NCBI RefSeq assembly: GCF_018334155.1
Contig: NZ_JAGXTP010000001.1
Span: forward strand, 1,178,001-1,242,000
Source of the DNA: Devosia litorisediminis
GTDB lineage: Bacteria > Pseudomonadota > Alphaproteobacteria > Rhizobiales > Devosiaceae
Reading direction: 5' to 3'
DNA length: 64,000 bases
Shown: positions 1 to 10,037 of the stretch, piece after piece
How the letters are laid out: the number at the start of each line of letters is the position of its first letter
Position numbering within the stretch: the first letter of the stretch is position 1
Made by a program: the position numbers and the translations under genes
Notes under the pieces: model-generated
The model's input: only the letters and a program-made list of their open reading frames with translations
The model's database searches: none
What the model was told of the DNA's origin: nothing

Positions 1-307
1 CGTGCCAATGGTGGTGAGCTATGTGATGGATGGGCACCAGGCGCGGGTCTTCGACAAGCTGGGGCGCCCCATAATTTCTCTGCCCAACATCATTCTGGAT
101 CGCCCCGAAGTCAGCGAGCTGGTGCAGGCCAAGCCGGACGCAGACGCCATCGTTGCCAGTCTGTGCGCATTGCTGGACAACAAAAAAGCCCGCCAGGACC
201 AGATATTGGCCTTTGGCGAGCTTGTCGAATTGATGGTGGCGGGCAGCGGCGACTTTCCCCGTCAGGATCCAGCGGACCGGATCCTGAGCTATTGGTCTGC
301 CGCTTAG
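1..307 (+). CDS. lpxB: Lipid-A-disaccharide synthase, C-terminal part
   Basis: Only the last ~101 codons are present, because the gene runs off the left edge. The fragment has the typical LpxB C-terminal segment '[16 protein letters not shown]', the part of this GT-B glycosyltransferase that lies near the UDP-sugar site. LpxB joins UDP-2,3-diacylglucosamine to lipid X to make the lipid A disaccharide at the inner face of the inner membrane. The order lpxB then gltA is common in Hyphomicrobiales. Its TAG stop (305-307) overlaps the gltA stop on the other strand in the shared tetranucleotide TTAG. Confidence 0.85.
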   Translation, partial: VPMVVSYVMDGHQARVFDKLGRPIISLPNIILDRPEVSELVQAKPDADAIVASLCALLDNKKARQDQILAFGELVELMVAGSGDFPRQDPADRILSYWSAA

Positions 308-1593
308 CGGGCGTCGACCTGCTTGTAGTCGCGGGCTGGCGAGCCATCATAAAGCTGCCGTGGGCGACCAATCTTCTTCTGCGGATCGCCGATCATTTCC
401 TTCCACTGGGAAATCCAGCCGACGGTGCGGGCGACAGAGAACAGCACGGTGAACATCGACGTCGGGAAGCCAATCGCTTCAAGGATGATGCCCGAGTAGA
501 AGTCCACATTCGGGTAGAGCTTGCGCTCGATGAAGTATGGATCTTCAAGCGCGATTTTCTCGAGTTCCTGCGCCACCTGCAGCGTGGGATTGTTGTGCAC
601 GCCGAGCAGGTCAAGGACCTCCTTGGCAGTCTTCTGCATCACGGTCGCGCGGGGATCGAAGTTCTTGTAGACGCGATGGCCAAAGCCCATCAGCTTGAAC
701 GGATCGCTCTTGTCCTTGGCGCGGGCAATGAACTCAGGAATGCGATCGACGGTGCCGATTTCCTTGAGCATGTTGAGCGCAGCTTCGTTCGCGCCGCCAT
801 GGGCAGGGCCCCACAGGCAAGCCACACCGGCTGCGATACAGGCGAATGGGTTGGCGTCGGACGAACCAGCCAGGCGAACGGTAGAGGTCGAGGCGTTCTG
901 CTCGTGGTCTGCATGCAGGGTGAAGATCAGGTCCATTGCCTTGGCAATGGTTGGGTTCACCTCATAATTCTCGGCCGGAACCGAAAAGCACATGTGCAGG
1001 AAGTTCGACGCGTAATCGAGATCGTTGCGTGGATACACGAAGGGCTGGCCGACCGAGTATTTGTAGGCCATGGCCGCGATCGTTGGCATCTTGGCGATCA
1101 TGCGGATCGAGGCGATCTCGCGCTGCTGCGGATCGGTGATGTCGGTGGAGTCATGGTAGAACGCTGCCATGGCGCCGACCACACCGGTCATGATGGCCAT
1201 TGGATGGGCATCGCGGCGGAAGCCACGGTAGAAGTAGTGCATCTGCTCATGCACCATGGTGTGACGTGTCACCAGTTCATCGAACTCGACCAGTTGGGTC
1301 TTGTTGGGCAGTTCGCCGTAGAGCAGCAGATAGCAGACTTCTATGTACGAAGCGTTTTCCGAGAGCTGATCAATGGGATAGCCGCGGTAGAGCAACTGGC
1401 CCTTGTCACCATCGATATAGGTGATGGCACTGTCACAGGCCGCCGTGGAGGTAAACCCCGGGTCGTACGTAAACATGCCGGTCTTGGCGTATAAGGTGCG
1501 GATGTCGATGACATCCGGACCAACGGTGCCAGACAGAAGCGGGAATTCGTGGGTCTGATCCCCGATGACGAGTTTGGCGACTTTATCGGTCAT
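304..1593 (-). CDS. gltA: Citrate synthase
   Basis: A 429-residue protein of normal length for a type II (hexameric, Gram-negative) citrate synthase, which condenses acetyl-CoA with oxaloacetate to enter the TCA cycle. The catalytic segment '[15 protein letters not shown]' holds the oxaloacetate-binding His and Arg. The downstream '[16 protein letters not shown]' holds the catalytic Asp. The ATG at 1593 follows GAGGAG at good spacing, which supports the start. The gene lies downstream of gltX on the same strand, 155 bp away, and probably has its own promoter in that gap. Its TAA overlaps the lpxB stop. Confidence 0.97.
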   Translation of the reverse strand: MTDKVAKLVIGDQTHEFPLLSGTVGPDVIDIRTLYAKTGMFTYDPGFTSTAACDSAITYIDGDKGQLLYRGYPIDQLSENASYIEVCYLLLYGELPNKTQLVEFDELVTRHTMVHEQMHYFYRGFRRDAHPMAIMTGVVGAMAAFYHDSTDITDPQQREIASIRMIAKMPTIAAMAYKYSVGQPFVYPRNDLDYASNFLHMCFSVPAENYEVNPTIAKAMDLIFTLHADHEQNASTSTVRLAGSSDANPFACIAAGVACLWGPAHGGANEAALNMLKEIGTVDRIPEFIARAKDKSDPFKLMGFGHRVYKNFDPRATVMQKTAKEVLDLLGVHNNPTLQVAQELEKIALEDPYFIERKLYPNVDFYSGIILEAIGFPTSMFTVLFSVARTVGWISQWKEMIGDPQKKIGRPRQLYDGSPARDYKQVDAR

Positions 1594-1680
1594 TTAGCTC
1601 TCCTCGAAGGCCCCGGAACCCCAATTGGAAAGGGATTTCGGTAGGGTCGGGGCCGTGTATGTGGCAGTCACATAATTACC

Positions 1681-1737
1681 GGACAGGTATCAGCTTTTGC
1701 TGTCCTGAGGCAACTGATGGGTAAGCAAGGCTTACCC
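1681..1737. repeat. Two inverted repeats between gltX and gltA
   Basis: A perfect 8-bp hairpin (GGGTAAGC at 1719-1726, GCTTACCC at 1730-1737) lies 12 bp beyond the gltX stop. A second repeat (GGACAG at 1681-1686, CTGTCC at 1700-1705) contains a nested CAGC/GCTG. Neither has a U-tract on the minus strand. They may be a weak gltX terminator or 3' stabiliser, or operators for gltA. Confidence 0.35.
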
Positions 1738-1748
1738 TGCTATTAGCA

Positions 1749-3167
1749 CTAGACAGCGCTGATTTGATCCTGAAGGCGCGCCATTGCTTCGTCGCGACCG
1801 ATCAGCACCATAACCTCAAAGATGCCTGGTGAGACAGTGCGTCCGGTCAGCGCAGCCCGCAATGGCTGTGCCAGTTTGCCCAGCTTGAGGCCCTTGGCCT
1901 CGGCCAGGGTGCGCATGGCAGCGTCGATGGCAGGCACCGACCATTCATTGAGACCGTGCAGCATTTCGGCCATGTCACCAAGCACGATGCGCGATTCCGG
2001 TGTCAGCAGCGCTGACGCCTTTTCATCAATAGCAAGCGGACGTGACGCGTAGATGAACTGGGCCAGATCGATGAGTTCCAACACGGTTTTGGCGCGTGGC
2101 TGCAATTCTGGTAGGGCGCTGAGGGCGGTGTCCCGGTTGGCCGAGAGTCCCTCGGCGTCAGCAGTGCGGCCAACTTCCCGGGCCGTTGCCAGCATGACGT
2201 CGTAGAGATATTCCGGCGTTGCTTCGCGGATGTAATGGCCGTTGATGTTCTCTAGCTTTACGAAGTCGAAGCGTGCGGCGCCCTTGTTGAGCCCGTCCAG
2301 CGCAAACCACTCGACCATCTGGTCGGTGCTGAAGAACTCGTCGTCGCCATGGCTCCAGCCGAGACGGGCGAGATAGTTGCGCAGGGCTTCAGGCAAGTAT
2401 CCCATCTGGCGGTAGGCTTCTACGCCCAGAGCGCCATGACGCTTGGAGAGCTTGGCGCCGTCAGGACCGTGGATCAACGGGATATGGGCCATCTCCGGCA
2501 CGGGCCAGCCCATGGCGTTGTAGATGATAATCTGGCGGGCCGCATTGGTCAGGTGATCGTCGCCACGGATAATGTGGGTGACGCCCATATCGTGATCATC
2601 GACCACCACGGCGTGCATATAGGTGGGCGTGCCGTCAGAGCGCATGATGATGAAATCATCCAGGTTCTCAGCCTTGAATACGACCTGGCCCTGCACATGG
2701 TCGTTGACGGCGATGTCGCCGCTCAGCGGCGCCTTGATGCGGATCACCGGGGCAACCCCCTCGGGAGCTTCGCTCTGGTCGCGATCGCGCCAGTAACCGT
2801 TATAGCGTGGCGGCTTGCCGGCGGCACGGGCCTCTTCACGCATCTGGTCTAGCTCGGCTGATGAGCAATAGCAGTAGTAGGCATGGCCCAGTTCAACCAA
2901 CTGGCGCGCCACCTCGGCGTGACGGTCGGCGCGTGCGAACTGGCTGATCGGGTCGCCTTCCCAATCCAGACCCAGCCATTTCAGGCCATCGATCAAGGCA
3001 ACCACAGCCGCATCAGTAGAGCGTTCGCGGTCCGTATCTTCGATACGCAGCAGCATCTTGCCGCCCTGGTTTTTGGCGAATGCCCAGCTGAACAGCGCCG
3101 TGCGGGCGCCGCCAATGTGCAGATAACCAGTGGGCGAAGGGGCGAAACGGGTGACGACCTGGGACAT
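1749..3167 (-). CDS. gltX: Glutamyl-tRNA synthetase
   Basis: A class I aminoacyl-tRNA synthetase of 472 residues that charges tRNA-Glu. The HIGH-type signature is in '[19 protein letters not shown]' (residues 8-26) and the KMSKS-type signature reads 'KLSKR'. I chose the ATG at 3167 because the family motif normally begins within ten residues of the start. Longer in-frame versions reaching 3305 would add an unconserved arginine- and proline-rich extension that runs into the comEC upstream region. It is divergent from comEC. Alphaproteobacteria can carry two gltX copies, so this may not be the only one. Confidence 0.96.
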   Translation of the reverse strand: MSQVVTRFAPSPTGYLHIGGARTALFSWAFAKNQGGKMLLRIEDTDRERSTDAAVVALIDGLKWLGLDWEGDPISQFARADRHAEVARQLVELGHAYYCYCSSAELDQMREEARAAGKPPRYNGYWRDRDQSEAPEGVAPVIRIKAPLSGDIAVNDHVQGQVVFKAENLDDFIIMRSDGTPTYMHAVVVDDHDMGVTHIIRGDDHLTNAARQIIIYNAMGWPVPEMAHIPLIHGPDGAKLSKRHGALGVEAYRQMGYLPEALRNYLARLGWSHGDDEFFSTDQMVEWFALDGLNKGAARFDFVKLENINGHYIREATPEYLYDVMLATAREVGRTADAEGLSANRDTALSALPELQPRAKTVLELIDLAQFIYASRPLAIDEKASALLTPESRIVLGDMAEMLHGLNEWSVPAIDAAMRTLAEAKGLKLGKLAQPLRAALTGRTVSPGIFEVMVLIGRDEAMARLQDQISAV

Positions 3168-3283
3168 GAGACCGGAGTGCTTGGAGAGATTGAGAGCCGT
3201 GTGTAGCATAGAGGGGCACGAGCGCAAGGGCGGGGGCAGGGCCGGTGCAGCGGGGCGAAACTCTCGATCGCGAAATCGACGAT

Positions 3284-5389
3284 ATGAGACGGGTCTCACC
3301 CGCATCCCCTATGCCTGCCGTCCTGCCCGGACGGGGGCGTCAGACTGGACGAACCGCTCCCTTCTCTGCGGCTGTCACGCAAGTCAGGGACGCTGTATCG
3401 GCGCGGCGGTTGTTCATCCTGTTGCCCTTTGCAATGCTGGCGGGGCTGATTGCGTATGCCAGTCTTCCCGTTGAACCGCAAAGCTGGGCGTTGGTCGCCG
3501 TCGGGCTGGCTGTCCTGGCATTGGTCGTAGCGCTGCGTGCGTCGACTATCCTGCCGCTGTTGGGGCTGCTGGCCGCGTTTTGGGCCGGGGTCTGCCTATT
3601 GCCACTACATGGGTTCTGGTTCGGCACCGAAATGCTGCGCTATCCGGCTTATGGGGCGTATTCGGCACGGGTCGATGCCATTGTTTCGGCCACTGAAAGT
3701 ACGCGCCGCATCATCATTTCGGATCTGACCCCGTTCGATGGCGCCCGAGCACTGCCGATTGTCCGGGCACGGTTGGTCACGCCACCCACGCCGCCGCTGG
3801 CGCCGGGTGACACGATTGAGGCCAAAGTTCGCTTGGCACCCGTTCCCGGTCCCGTTCTTTCCGGTAGCTTTGATGGACAGTTTCACGCCTACTTCGCCGG
3901 TGTTGGCGCCTATGGCATTGTAACCAGCGGTTTTTCCAAAACCGGGTCGGGGGCGCAGTTCGACCCGGGGCGCGTGGTTGAGCAATTGCGCATGGGGATT
4001 GGTGCTCGTATCGCGGGTGTGCTTGATGGTGCTTCAGCTGCCATTGGGCGGGCCATGGTGGTGGGCGATCAAAGCGAGATCACCGATGAAACCCGCGAGG
4101 TGATGGCGCAGTCGGGGCTGGCCCATATCTATTCGATATCCGGGCTGCATCTATCGATTGTTGCAGGTGGCGTGTTCTGGCTGATGCGCTGGCTGCTGGC
4201 CGCCATTCCGCCTGTCGCCAATCGCTGGTCGGTCAAGAAGGTAGCGGCAGTGACCGGGCTGATCGCGGCAGGGGGATATTTGCTGCTGGCCGGTGGCGTG
4301 GGGAATATCCCGGCTCTGCGTTCAACCATGATGCTGGGCCTGATCTTTGGTGCGGTTCTGGCCGGACGCCGGGCGCTAACAATGCGCAATGTTGCCATTG
4401 CGGCCCTTGCGATCATGGTGATTGATCCAGCCAGCGTGTTCCGGGCCAGTTTCCAGCTGTCATTTGCCGCTGTGGTGGCCTTGATCGGTATCTACGAGAT
4501 GCCGCGATCTGCCCCAAGGGGTAATCGCAACTGGATGGCTCGCATGGGCGGATCGTTATGGGCTGCGGCGGCTACCAGCCTGATCGCCGGTATGGCGACG
4601 CTGCTGTTTTCCGCATATCATTTCCAGCAGACCGCACCCCTCAGCGTGGTAGGCAATGTGTTGGTGCTGCCTGTCGTCAGCCTGATCATCATGCCCTTCG
4701 GGGTGTTGTCCGTGCTGGCGATGCCATTGGGCATCGAGAAGCCCTTTGTCGCCATCATGGGCTGGGGCATCGACCGGATGGTCGATGGTGCTGTTCTGGT
4801 GGCGGGTTGGAGCGCTGGACTAACGGGTAACCCATTGCTGACCGTTTGGGCCCTGATCATCGGTCTGGCGGCCTTGGCGTGGTTTGCCTTTTTGCCCACT
4901 CGCTGGCGCTTGGCTGGCCCGCTGCTGGCGGTGCCGTTGGTGCTGCTGTTTGGGCTGGACCACCGTCCCGATGTGCTGATTGCCGACACCACCCAGGCAG
5001 TGGCGGTTCGACAAGGCGAAGCGATGGGTCTGGTGACGGGGCGCGGCGGCAGTTTTGCGGTCAATGTTTGGAGCGATCACTACCAGGAGGAGATCGCTGA
5101 CACTTTCGAAGGAGCCCGCTGCGACAGATTGGGGTGCATCGCGCGTACCCCGGAATTCTCTATCGCCGTGATCAAAAATGCCGCCGCTTTTGCTGAAGAT
5201 TGCGGGCTGCATGATTTGGTGGTCGCCCGTCTGCGCGCGCCGGTTACCTGCAAAGGAAGCCTGGTAATCGACAGTGAAGACCTGCAGGCCGGGGGCGTGC
5301 AGTGGCTGCGCTGGGATGGTTCGGCGGCGCGGTTTGACCTCCGCACCGCCATTCCCAACCTCAACCGGCCGTGGCGAGTCGCGCGATAG
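3284..5389 (+). CDS. comEC: ComEC/Rec2-type competence membrane protein
   Basis: About 700 residues with many membrane segments. The N-terminal third matches the DUF4131 region and is followed by the competence channel domain with its hallmark '[16 protein letters not shown]'. ComEC moves single-stranded DNA across the inner membrane in transformable bacteria. The C-terminal ~150 residues sit where a metallo-beta-lactamase-like domain occurs in longer members, but no HxHxDH metal motif is visible. The start is uncertain: GTG 3245, ATG 3284 and ATG 3311 are all possible and none has a strong ribosome site. The 3' end overlaps the convergent galactosidase gene by 29 bp. Confidence 0.85.
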   Translation: MRRVSPASPMPAVLPGRGRQTGRTAPFSAAVTQVRDAVSARRLFILLPFAMLAGLIAYASLPVEPQSWALVAVGLAVLALVVALRASTILPLLGLLAAFWAGVCLLPLHGFWFGTEMLRYPAYGAYSARVDAIVSATESTRRIIISDLTPFDGARALPIVRARLVTPPTPPLAPGDTIEAKVRLAPVPGPVLSGSFDGQFHAYFAGVGAYGIVTSGFSKTGSGAQFDPGRVVEQLRMGIGARIAGVLDGASAAIGRAMVVGDQSEITDETREVMAQSGLAHIYSISGLHLSIVAGGVFWLMRWLLAAIPPVANRWSVKKVAAVTGLIAAGGYLLLAGGVGNIPALRSTMMLGLIFGAVLAGRRALTMRNVAIAALAIMVIDPASVFRASFQLSFAAVVALIGIYEMPRSAPRGNRNWMARMGGSLWAAAATSLIAGMATLLFSAYHFQQTAPLSVVGNVLVLPVVSLIIMPFGVLSVLAMPLGIEKPFVAIMGWGIDRMVDGAVLVAGWSAGLTGNPLLTVWALIIGLAALAWFAFLPTRWRLAGPLLAVPLVLLFGLDHRPDVLIADTTQAVAVRQGEAMGLVTGRGGSFAVNVWSDHYQEEIADTFEGARCDRLGCIARTPEFSIAVIKNAAAFAEDCGLHDLVVARLRAPVTCKGSLVIDSEDLQAGGVQWLRWDGSAARFDLRTAIPNLNRPWRVAR

Positions 5390-7319
5390 TAACGCCCGCC
5401 GCTGGAATTTCGGCGGTGCCAAGCACGTATCCGGTTTCGTCATGCGCAAGTGTCAGGGTGGCTGGGCCAGCATTGTAGTTGACGTAGACACGCAGGCCGT
5501 CGCGCGTGCGGCAGCGCACGCCCGCTGGCAGGTTCAATGTCACCAGATCGGCCTCGGCGATCAGATAGTCGACCACGCGATGGACGAGTGCCTTGGTGCC
5601 GGTGCCGCCCAGATAGTAGAGCTTGCCCTGATTGACCAGAACCGGCCAACCTTCGGTGTCCTCGATGACCACATTGGCCTTGGTCTCGATGCGTTCGCGC
5701 CAGTGGTGGACCGAGCCGCTGCCTTTGACCTCGATTTCGAGCGACGGATCAATGCTGTCGATGCGCAGCACCTTGAGGTCAAGCAGATTGCTTGGCAGAT
5801 CCGGCGCCAGCCTGGGCGGGATGGCGAAATTCTGCGTCTTGGAGCCAGAGCGCGGACCGATCAGCAGGTGGCCATCAAATTCGCTGATTGCCGTGCGCAG
5901 CTCGTCATTCCAGGCAAACAGGGCCGGGATAGCAATAATGTCGTAGCCGGCAAAGCTAGTGGTGCTGGGTGGTAGAATATCGATATCCAGCCCGTGACGG
6001 CGGAAGGCCGCATAGAGCGCCCGCACATGGGCGCCATGCGTGAAGCCCTTGGCCTGCGGTTGAACGTCCCAGGCCCATTCGCTCTGATAGTCATAGACGA
6101 GGCCGACGCGTCCCTTGCTGGCGGCGCCCGTAATGCCGATCGACTTGAGTTCCTGCGCGACCTGAAGGGCTTCATGGTAAGCGGGAGCAGGTTCGCTGTC
6201 GGGGCGCAAGAGGCCGGCATGCATCTGTTCCTGCGCAAAGGGTGCCTGGCGCCAGCGGAAATAGGAAACAACCTCCGCGCCATGGGCAAAGGCTTCCCAC
6301 GCCCAGAGACGCGCCATGCCGGGCAAGGGATCGGGATTGAAATCGGCCCAGTTCACCGGACCGGGCTGCTGCTCCATGATCCACCAGCGGCCGTGACCAA
6401 CGGTGCGGTAGAGATCGTGGTGGAATGCCTGATAGTCGGGTTCACCCTGGCGCAGATACTGGCGCTTGACCTCTTCGGGCTCGGTGCTAACAGCGAGATG
6501 GCCAATCGGGTAAGCGTCCCAGGCCGCCACATCAAGGGATTTGGCAACGTCATAGTGGTCGAATTCGGTATAGCGGCCCATGAAGTTATGGATGACCGGC
6601 AGGTCGGGGCGCTTGGCTTTGAGGATGTCGTACTGCACCTTGTTGAAGGCGGCGACCTGATCTGATGCGTAGCGCCGATAGTCCAGGTCATGGGCGGGCG
6701 CTGGTTCGCAGACCAGAAGATTGGGGAGTTCGACCTGATCGAAGCGGTTGTATTCCATGGACCAGAACACATTGCCCCATGCCTCGTTCAAGGCTTCGAC
6801 CGTGCCGTATTTTTCGGCCAACCAGCGCTGAAACCCAACCTTTGCGGCCGGCGAATAGGAATAGGTGGTGCCGTGGCAGCCATATTCATTGTCGGTCTGC
6901 CAGCCGCCCAGCGCGGGATGGCTGGCGACGGCATCGGCCAGCAACTGCGTGATGCGGGCGGATTCTTCGCGATAGCCAAGATGCGAGAAATCGTAGTGGC
7001 GGCGCGAGCCAAAACCTTTCTGGCGGCCATTGGCGTCGACAGCGAGCATGTCTGGGTGCTTGTCGACCATCCAGCGTGGTGGGGTGGCAGTGGGTGTGCA
7101 GAAAATGACCTTGAGCCCGTGGCGTCCCAGCACATCCATGGAGCGGATGATCCAATCGAACTGCAGATACCCCGGCGTGGGTTCGAGCTTTGACCAGGCG
7201 AACTCGCCTATCCGGACAAAGGCGATGCCGACCTCAGCCATGCGCGCTGCATCCTGCTCCCAGACCTCCTCGGACCAGTGTTCTGGATAGTAGCAAACGC
7301 CCAGGGCTGGATTGATCAT
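5361..7319 (-). CDS. Beta-galactosidase, glycoside hydrolase family 42
   Basis: A 652-residue GH42 enzyme that cleaves terminal beta-D-galactosides. The acid/base Glu145 is in 'QTDNEYGCH' and the nucleophile Glu316 is in 'WWIMEQQPGPVNW', both in family context. The N-terminus 'GVCYYPEHW' is typical. No signal peptide is present, so it should act in the cytoplasm on imported oligosaccharides. I chose the ATG at 7319; an extension to 7406 would overlap the upstream gene. It is the last gene of the operon dgoK-dgoA-lactonase-GH42, so galactose freed here could feed the oxidative pathway encoded upstream. No sugar transporter gene is adjacent. Confidence 0.93.
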   Translation of the reverse strand: MINPALGVCYYPEHWSEEVWEQDAARMAEVGIAFVRIGEFAWSKLEPTPGYLQFDWIIRSMDVLGRHGLKVIFCTPTATPPRWMVDKHPDMLAVDANGRQKGFGSRRHYDFSHLGYREESARITQLLADAVASHPALGGWQTDNEYGCHGTTYSYSPAAKVGFQRWLAEKYGTVEALNEAWGNVFWSMEYNRFDQVELPNLLVCEPAPAHDLDYRRYASDQVAAFNKVQYDILKAKRPDLPVIHNFMGRYTEFDHYDVAKSLDVAAWDAYPIGHLAVSTEPEEVKRQYLRQGEPDYQAFHHDLYRTVGHGRWWIMEQQPGPVNWADFNPDPLPGMARLWAWEAFAHGAEVVSYFRWRQAPFAQEQMHAGLLRPDSEPAPAYHEALQVAQELKSIGITGAASKGRVGLVYDYQSEWAWDVQPQAKGFTHGAHVRALYAAFRRHGLDIDILPPSTTSFAGYDIIAIPALFAWNDELRTAISEFDGHLLIGPRSGSKTQNFAIPPRLAPDLPSNLLDLKVLRIDSIDPSLEIEVKGSGSVHHWRERIETKANVVIEDTEGWPVLVNQGKLYYLGGTGTKALVHRVVDYLIAEADLVTLNLPAGVRCRTRDGLRVYVNYNAGPATLTLAHDETGYVLGTAEIPAAGVTIARLATAG

Positions 7320-7329
7320 GACGGAGTTC

Positions 7330-8205
7330 TCAGAGTTTGATTGGGGTTTCGGCCTGACCGGCGACGTCGACGTCGATAGCAAAGACACTGCCGGCGTGTG
7401 GTTCATTTGCCCTCTGTTCTGGGCTCAGTCCGGTATTGGCGGTGGTGATGAACATGGTCTTGAGGTCAGCTCCACCAAAGGCAGGGCAGGTCACCTGACT
7501 GACGGGGAGTTCAACGATCCGATCAATTGATCCATCGGGTGCGTGGCGGACGACACAATTGCCGCCCCATCGCGCGTTCCAGAGGTAGCCTTCGCTATCC
7601 ACGACCGCGCCGTCAGGGGAGCCGCGATGGTCCGATACATCGGCAAACAGTGTCCACTCGCCAATCGGCATGCCGGTTGCCGGATCAGTGGCGCATTGCA
7701 TGATCTGGCGGGTCGGGGTGTCGGACCAGTAGGCAATGGTGCCATCGGGCGAGAAGCAGGTGGCATTTGGAATGCTGATATTGGACTTGAGCGTGCTCAG
7801 CGTGCCGTCACGATAGTGATAGACGGCGCCGATAGGGGTTTCTTCGTTCTTGCCCATGGTGCCGATCCAGAAGGCGCCAGAGGGATGCACGCGGCTATCA
7901 TTGGTGCGGGTCTCACCATTGCTGGCTTCGATGCCCACAATCGGCGCGATGCCGCCCATGGTGATGTCAAAACCCTTGAGTCCGGTTTCAGCGGCCAGCA
8001 CCAGGGTGTTGTCGTCAACAATTGCGGCCGCAGCGACCACTTCGTTGAACAGCCACTGATTGGTGATTTCACCGGTAGCATTGGCCGCGTACAGGGTGTC
8101 TTCCTTGATATCGAAAAAGAACAGTTCCTGGCGTCCGGGATGCCAGAGCGGGCCCTCGCCGAGGGTGCACTGGGTGTCGATGAGAAGGCGGGCCGTCTGG
8201 CTCAT
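7330..8205 (-). CDS. SMP-30/gluconolactonase-family sugar lactonase
   Basis: A 291-residue six-bladed beta-propeller lactonase. It shows the N-terminal metal-ligand motif 'LGEGPLWH', the substrate segment 'TNDSRVHPSGAFWIGTM' and 'GSPDGAVVD' with a metal-binding Asp. Family members hydrolyse aldono-lactones to aldonic acids. Between dgoA and a beta-galactosidase gene, the likely substrate is D-galactonolactone, but arabino- or gluconolactone cannot be excluded. Its ATG overlaps the dgoA stop (ATGA, 8202-8205), so translation is probably coupled. Confidence 0.9.
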   Translation of the reverse strand: MSQTARLLIDTQCTLGEGPLWHPGRQELFFFDIKEDTLYAANATGEITNQWLFNEVVAAAAIVDDNTLVLAAETGLKGFDITMGGIAPIVGIEASNGETRTNDSRVHPSGAFWIGTMGKNEETPIGAVYHYRDGTLSTLKSNISIPNATCFSPDGTIAYWSDTPTRQIMQCATDPATGMPIGEWTLFADVSDHRGSPDGAVVDSEGYLWNARWGGNCVVRHAPDGSIDRIVELPVSQVTCPAFGGADLKTMFITTANTGLSPEQRANEPHAGSVFAIDVDVAGQAETPIKL

Positions 8206-8813
8206 TGGGGGAACCCCGCATCATAGGCGGCAACCGCCGCATTTGCGCGTTCGCTAACCTGGGCCGCGTCCATGCCGGGCTTGTAGATATAGGTTCCCAG
8301 GCCAAAGCCCGAGCAACCGGCAGCGAAGTACTCATCGAAATTGTCGGGATTGGCACCGCCGACCGCATAGAGCGGAATTTCCGGCGGCAGCACGGCCTTC
8401 ATGGCCTTGATACCCTTGGGGCCAAGTACTTCGGCGGGAAAGAACTTCAGGCCTGTGGCACCCGCCTTGATGGCGCGGAATGCGTCGGAGGGCGTGAATA
8501 CGCCGGGGAAGGACAACATCTGCATTCGGATCGTTTCTGCGATCACCTGCTTGTTGGTGTCAGGCGAGACAACGAATGTGCCGCCTGCCTCGGATACGGC
8601 GGCGACCTGCTTCTTGTTCAGCACGGTACCCGCCCCAATGGTGGCGATATCGCCCAGCGCATTTGACGCCATGGCGATACTGATCAGCGCATCGGGGGAA
8701 TTGAGCGGGACCTCGATCATGGTGATCCCTGCCTCGATCAGGGCTTCACAAACATCGATGGTTTCGCTGGGGGGGATGCCGCGCAGAATGGCAATGAGGT
8801 GACGGTGTTCCAT
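8202..8813 (-). CDS. dgoA: 2-dehydro-3-deoxy-6-phosphogalactonate aldolase
   Basis: A 203-residue class I aldolase of the KDPG/KDPGal family. It splits 2-keto-3-deoxy-6-phosphogalactonate into pyruvate and glyceraldehyde 3-phosphate. The Schiff-base Lys is in 'GATGLKFFPAE', the early catalytic Glu is in 'ITMIEVPLNSPDA', and the phosphate-binding end reads 'AVGGANPDNF'. The N-terminal 'LIAILRGIPP' is DgoA-like. The gene lies 9 bp after dgoK and overlaps the lactonase gene by 4 bp. The adjacent kinase favours the galacto- over the gluco-substrate; the sequence alone would be less certain. Confidence 0.93.
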   Translation of the reverse strand: MEHRHLIAILRGIPPSETIDVCEALIEAGITMIEVPLNSPDALISIAMASNALGDIATIGAGTVLNKKQVAAVSEAGGTFVVSPDTNKQVIAETIRMQMLSFPGVFTPSDAFRAIKAGATGLKFFPAEVLGPKGIKAMKAVLPPEIPLYAVGGANPDNFDEYFAAGCSGFGLGTYIYKPGMDAAQVSERANAAVAAYDAGFPQ

Positions 8814-8822
8814 AAGCGGCTC

Positions 8823-9743
8823 CTAGGCGGCGTAGCTGCGCGCGGCCTTCAGGCCCGCCAGCACAATATTGGTGGTGTCCTGCGGCAACCCGGTGGCGCC
8901 AATCATTTCAAGGACTTGGGCGTAAAGGGCGCACAGGCTGGGTGAGCCAATCAATGGCACTGCCTGCTGGCCGATCAAATGGCGGTTGCTGGCGACTTCA
9001 GTGCCGATCAGCAGACCCGAGAGATAGCCGGCGCACCAGTCAGGCTGACGATTTGACAGCAGGGCGCTGGCGCGTACCTGAAACAGGGTGCCGAGCAATT
9101 GTTCGGGGTGGTCCAGACCGGCGCGGGCGCCTGCTATAAAGCCCTCCGCTCGGCCGGGACCGTCGAGGTCCCCGTTCATGGAGTGGCGCAGGACCGAGTG
9201 GGTACGCAGGACTTCGTAGATTTCGCCGGTCATCGCCGTTGAGAAGTGGTCAATGCGGGTCCCCGAAAGACGGGCCCATTTGGAGTGGGTGCCGGGCATG
9301 CAAACCATGCCGGAAAAGCCGGGCTCAAGAGCCGCAAGACCGAGCAATTGGGTCTCTTCGCCGCGCATGACATTGTCAGCGCCCGCCTTTTGGCAAACGC
9401 CGGGTAGAATCGCCGGGGCGAAGCGTCCGTCAGGCATTGTAGGGTGGACAGCGCCGGCCAGCAGACCGCGCAAATCGGTGGGAGTTTCAAGATAAGGGGC
9501 CTCGAGCCAGCCCTGACGCGCGCCGGCCATGCCACAGATCAGCACGTCCAGTGCTCCCCCGCCGGCAGCCGTAACCCCATCAAGCACCTCGATAAGTGCG
9601 GCGGGAAATTCCTCGCGAGTCAGCTTACCCATGCCCTTGGCCGATTGCCGCTCCAGCGCCACGCTGCCATCAGGGGCAATGCCCCATGCTCGCAGGTTGG
9701 ATGTGCCCCAATCAACGGCGACCCAGTCTACGATATTCGTCAC
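8823..9743 (-). CDS. dgoK: 2-dehydro-3-deoxygalactonokinase
   Basis: A 306-residue sugar-acid kinase that phosphorylates 2-keto-3-deoxygalactonate. The nucleotide-binding N-terminus 'VAVDWGTSNLRAWG' and the central 'GMVCMPGTHSKWARL' are typical of DgoK. I chose the GTG at 9743 because GGAGGGG lies 5 bp before it, and this start puts the DWGTSN motif near residue 12. A TTG seven codons upstream would put that Shine-Dalgarno inside the coding sequence. It is the first gene of the four-gene operon, and the product feeds dgoA directly. Confidence 0.93.
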   Translation of the reverse strand: MTNIVDWVAVDWGTSNLRAWGIAPDGSVALERQSAKGMGKLTREEFPAALIEVLDGVTAAGGGALDVLICGMAGARQGWLEAPYLETPTDLRGLLAGAVHPTMPDGRFAPAILPGVCQKAGADNVMRGEETQLLGLAALEPGFSGMVCMPGTHSKWARLSGTRIDHFSTAMTGEIYEVLRTHSVLRHSMNGDLDGPGRAEGFIAGARAGLDHPEQLLGTLFQVRASALLSNRQPDWCAGYLSGLLIGTEVASNRHLIGQQAVPLIGSPSLCALYAQVLEMIGATGLPQDTTNIVLAGLKAARSYAA

Positions 9744-9781
9744 GAATTCCCCTCCGTCGCCCAAATTTGGCGCGACCCTAA

Positions 9782-9803
9782 TGGCTGAATCTCATTTCAG
9801 CCA
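9782..9803. promoter_or_regulatory. 22-bp perfect palindrome upstream of dgoK, candidate operator
   Basis: TGGCTGAA (9782-9789) and TTCAGCCA (9796-9803) form exact inverted arms around a 6-bp spacer. The centre lies about 50 bp before the dgoK start, in the 294-bp divergent region shared with the dehydratase gene. The symmetry and position suit a dimeric repressor of the pathway, but no regulator gene is adjacent and the family is unknown. Confidence 0.45.
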
Positions 9804-10037
9804 GACCGAATATCCGGCCCGGTCGTCGTCAAACCTGCTCTCCGAAGCATCGTCCTGTCTCGTCGTCCGGTAAGTCCGTGTGAGCGTTCCGACAGATTTT
9901 CGCGGGATTTCTGGACTTTGCGCATAAGTATGATTTTTTCTACCAAAGACCATTCACAGCGCGTCCAGCCATGCTAGAACGTTGGCAAATCCCGGCGCCT
10001 GCGTGCGCACGGTGAGGAGCAGCAAGGAAGTTCAAAA

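Noticed and set aside
163..1494. A 443-codon plus-strand frame opposite gltA
   Set aside because: It is the complement shadow of a clear citrate synthase gene, with no motif or ribosome site. Long antisense frames are expected at this GC content.
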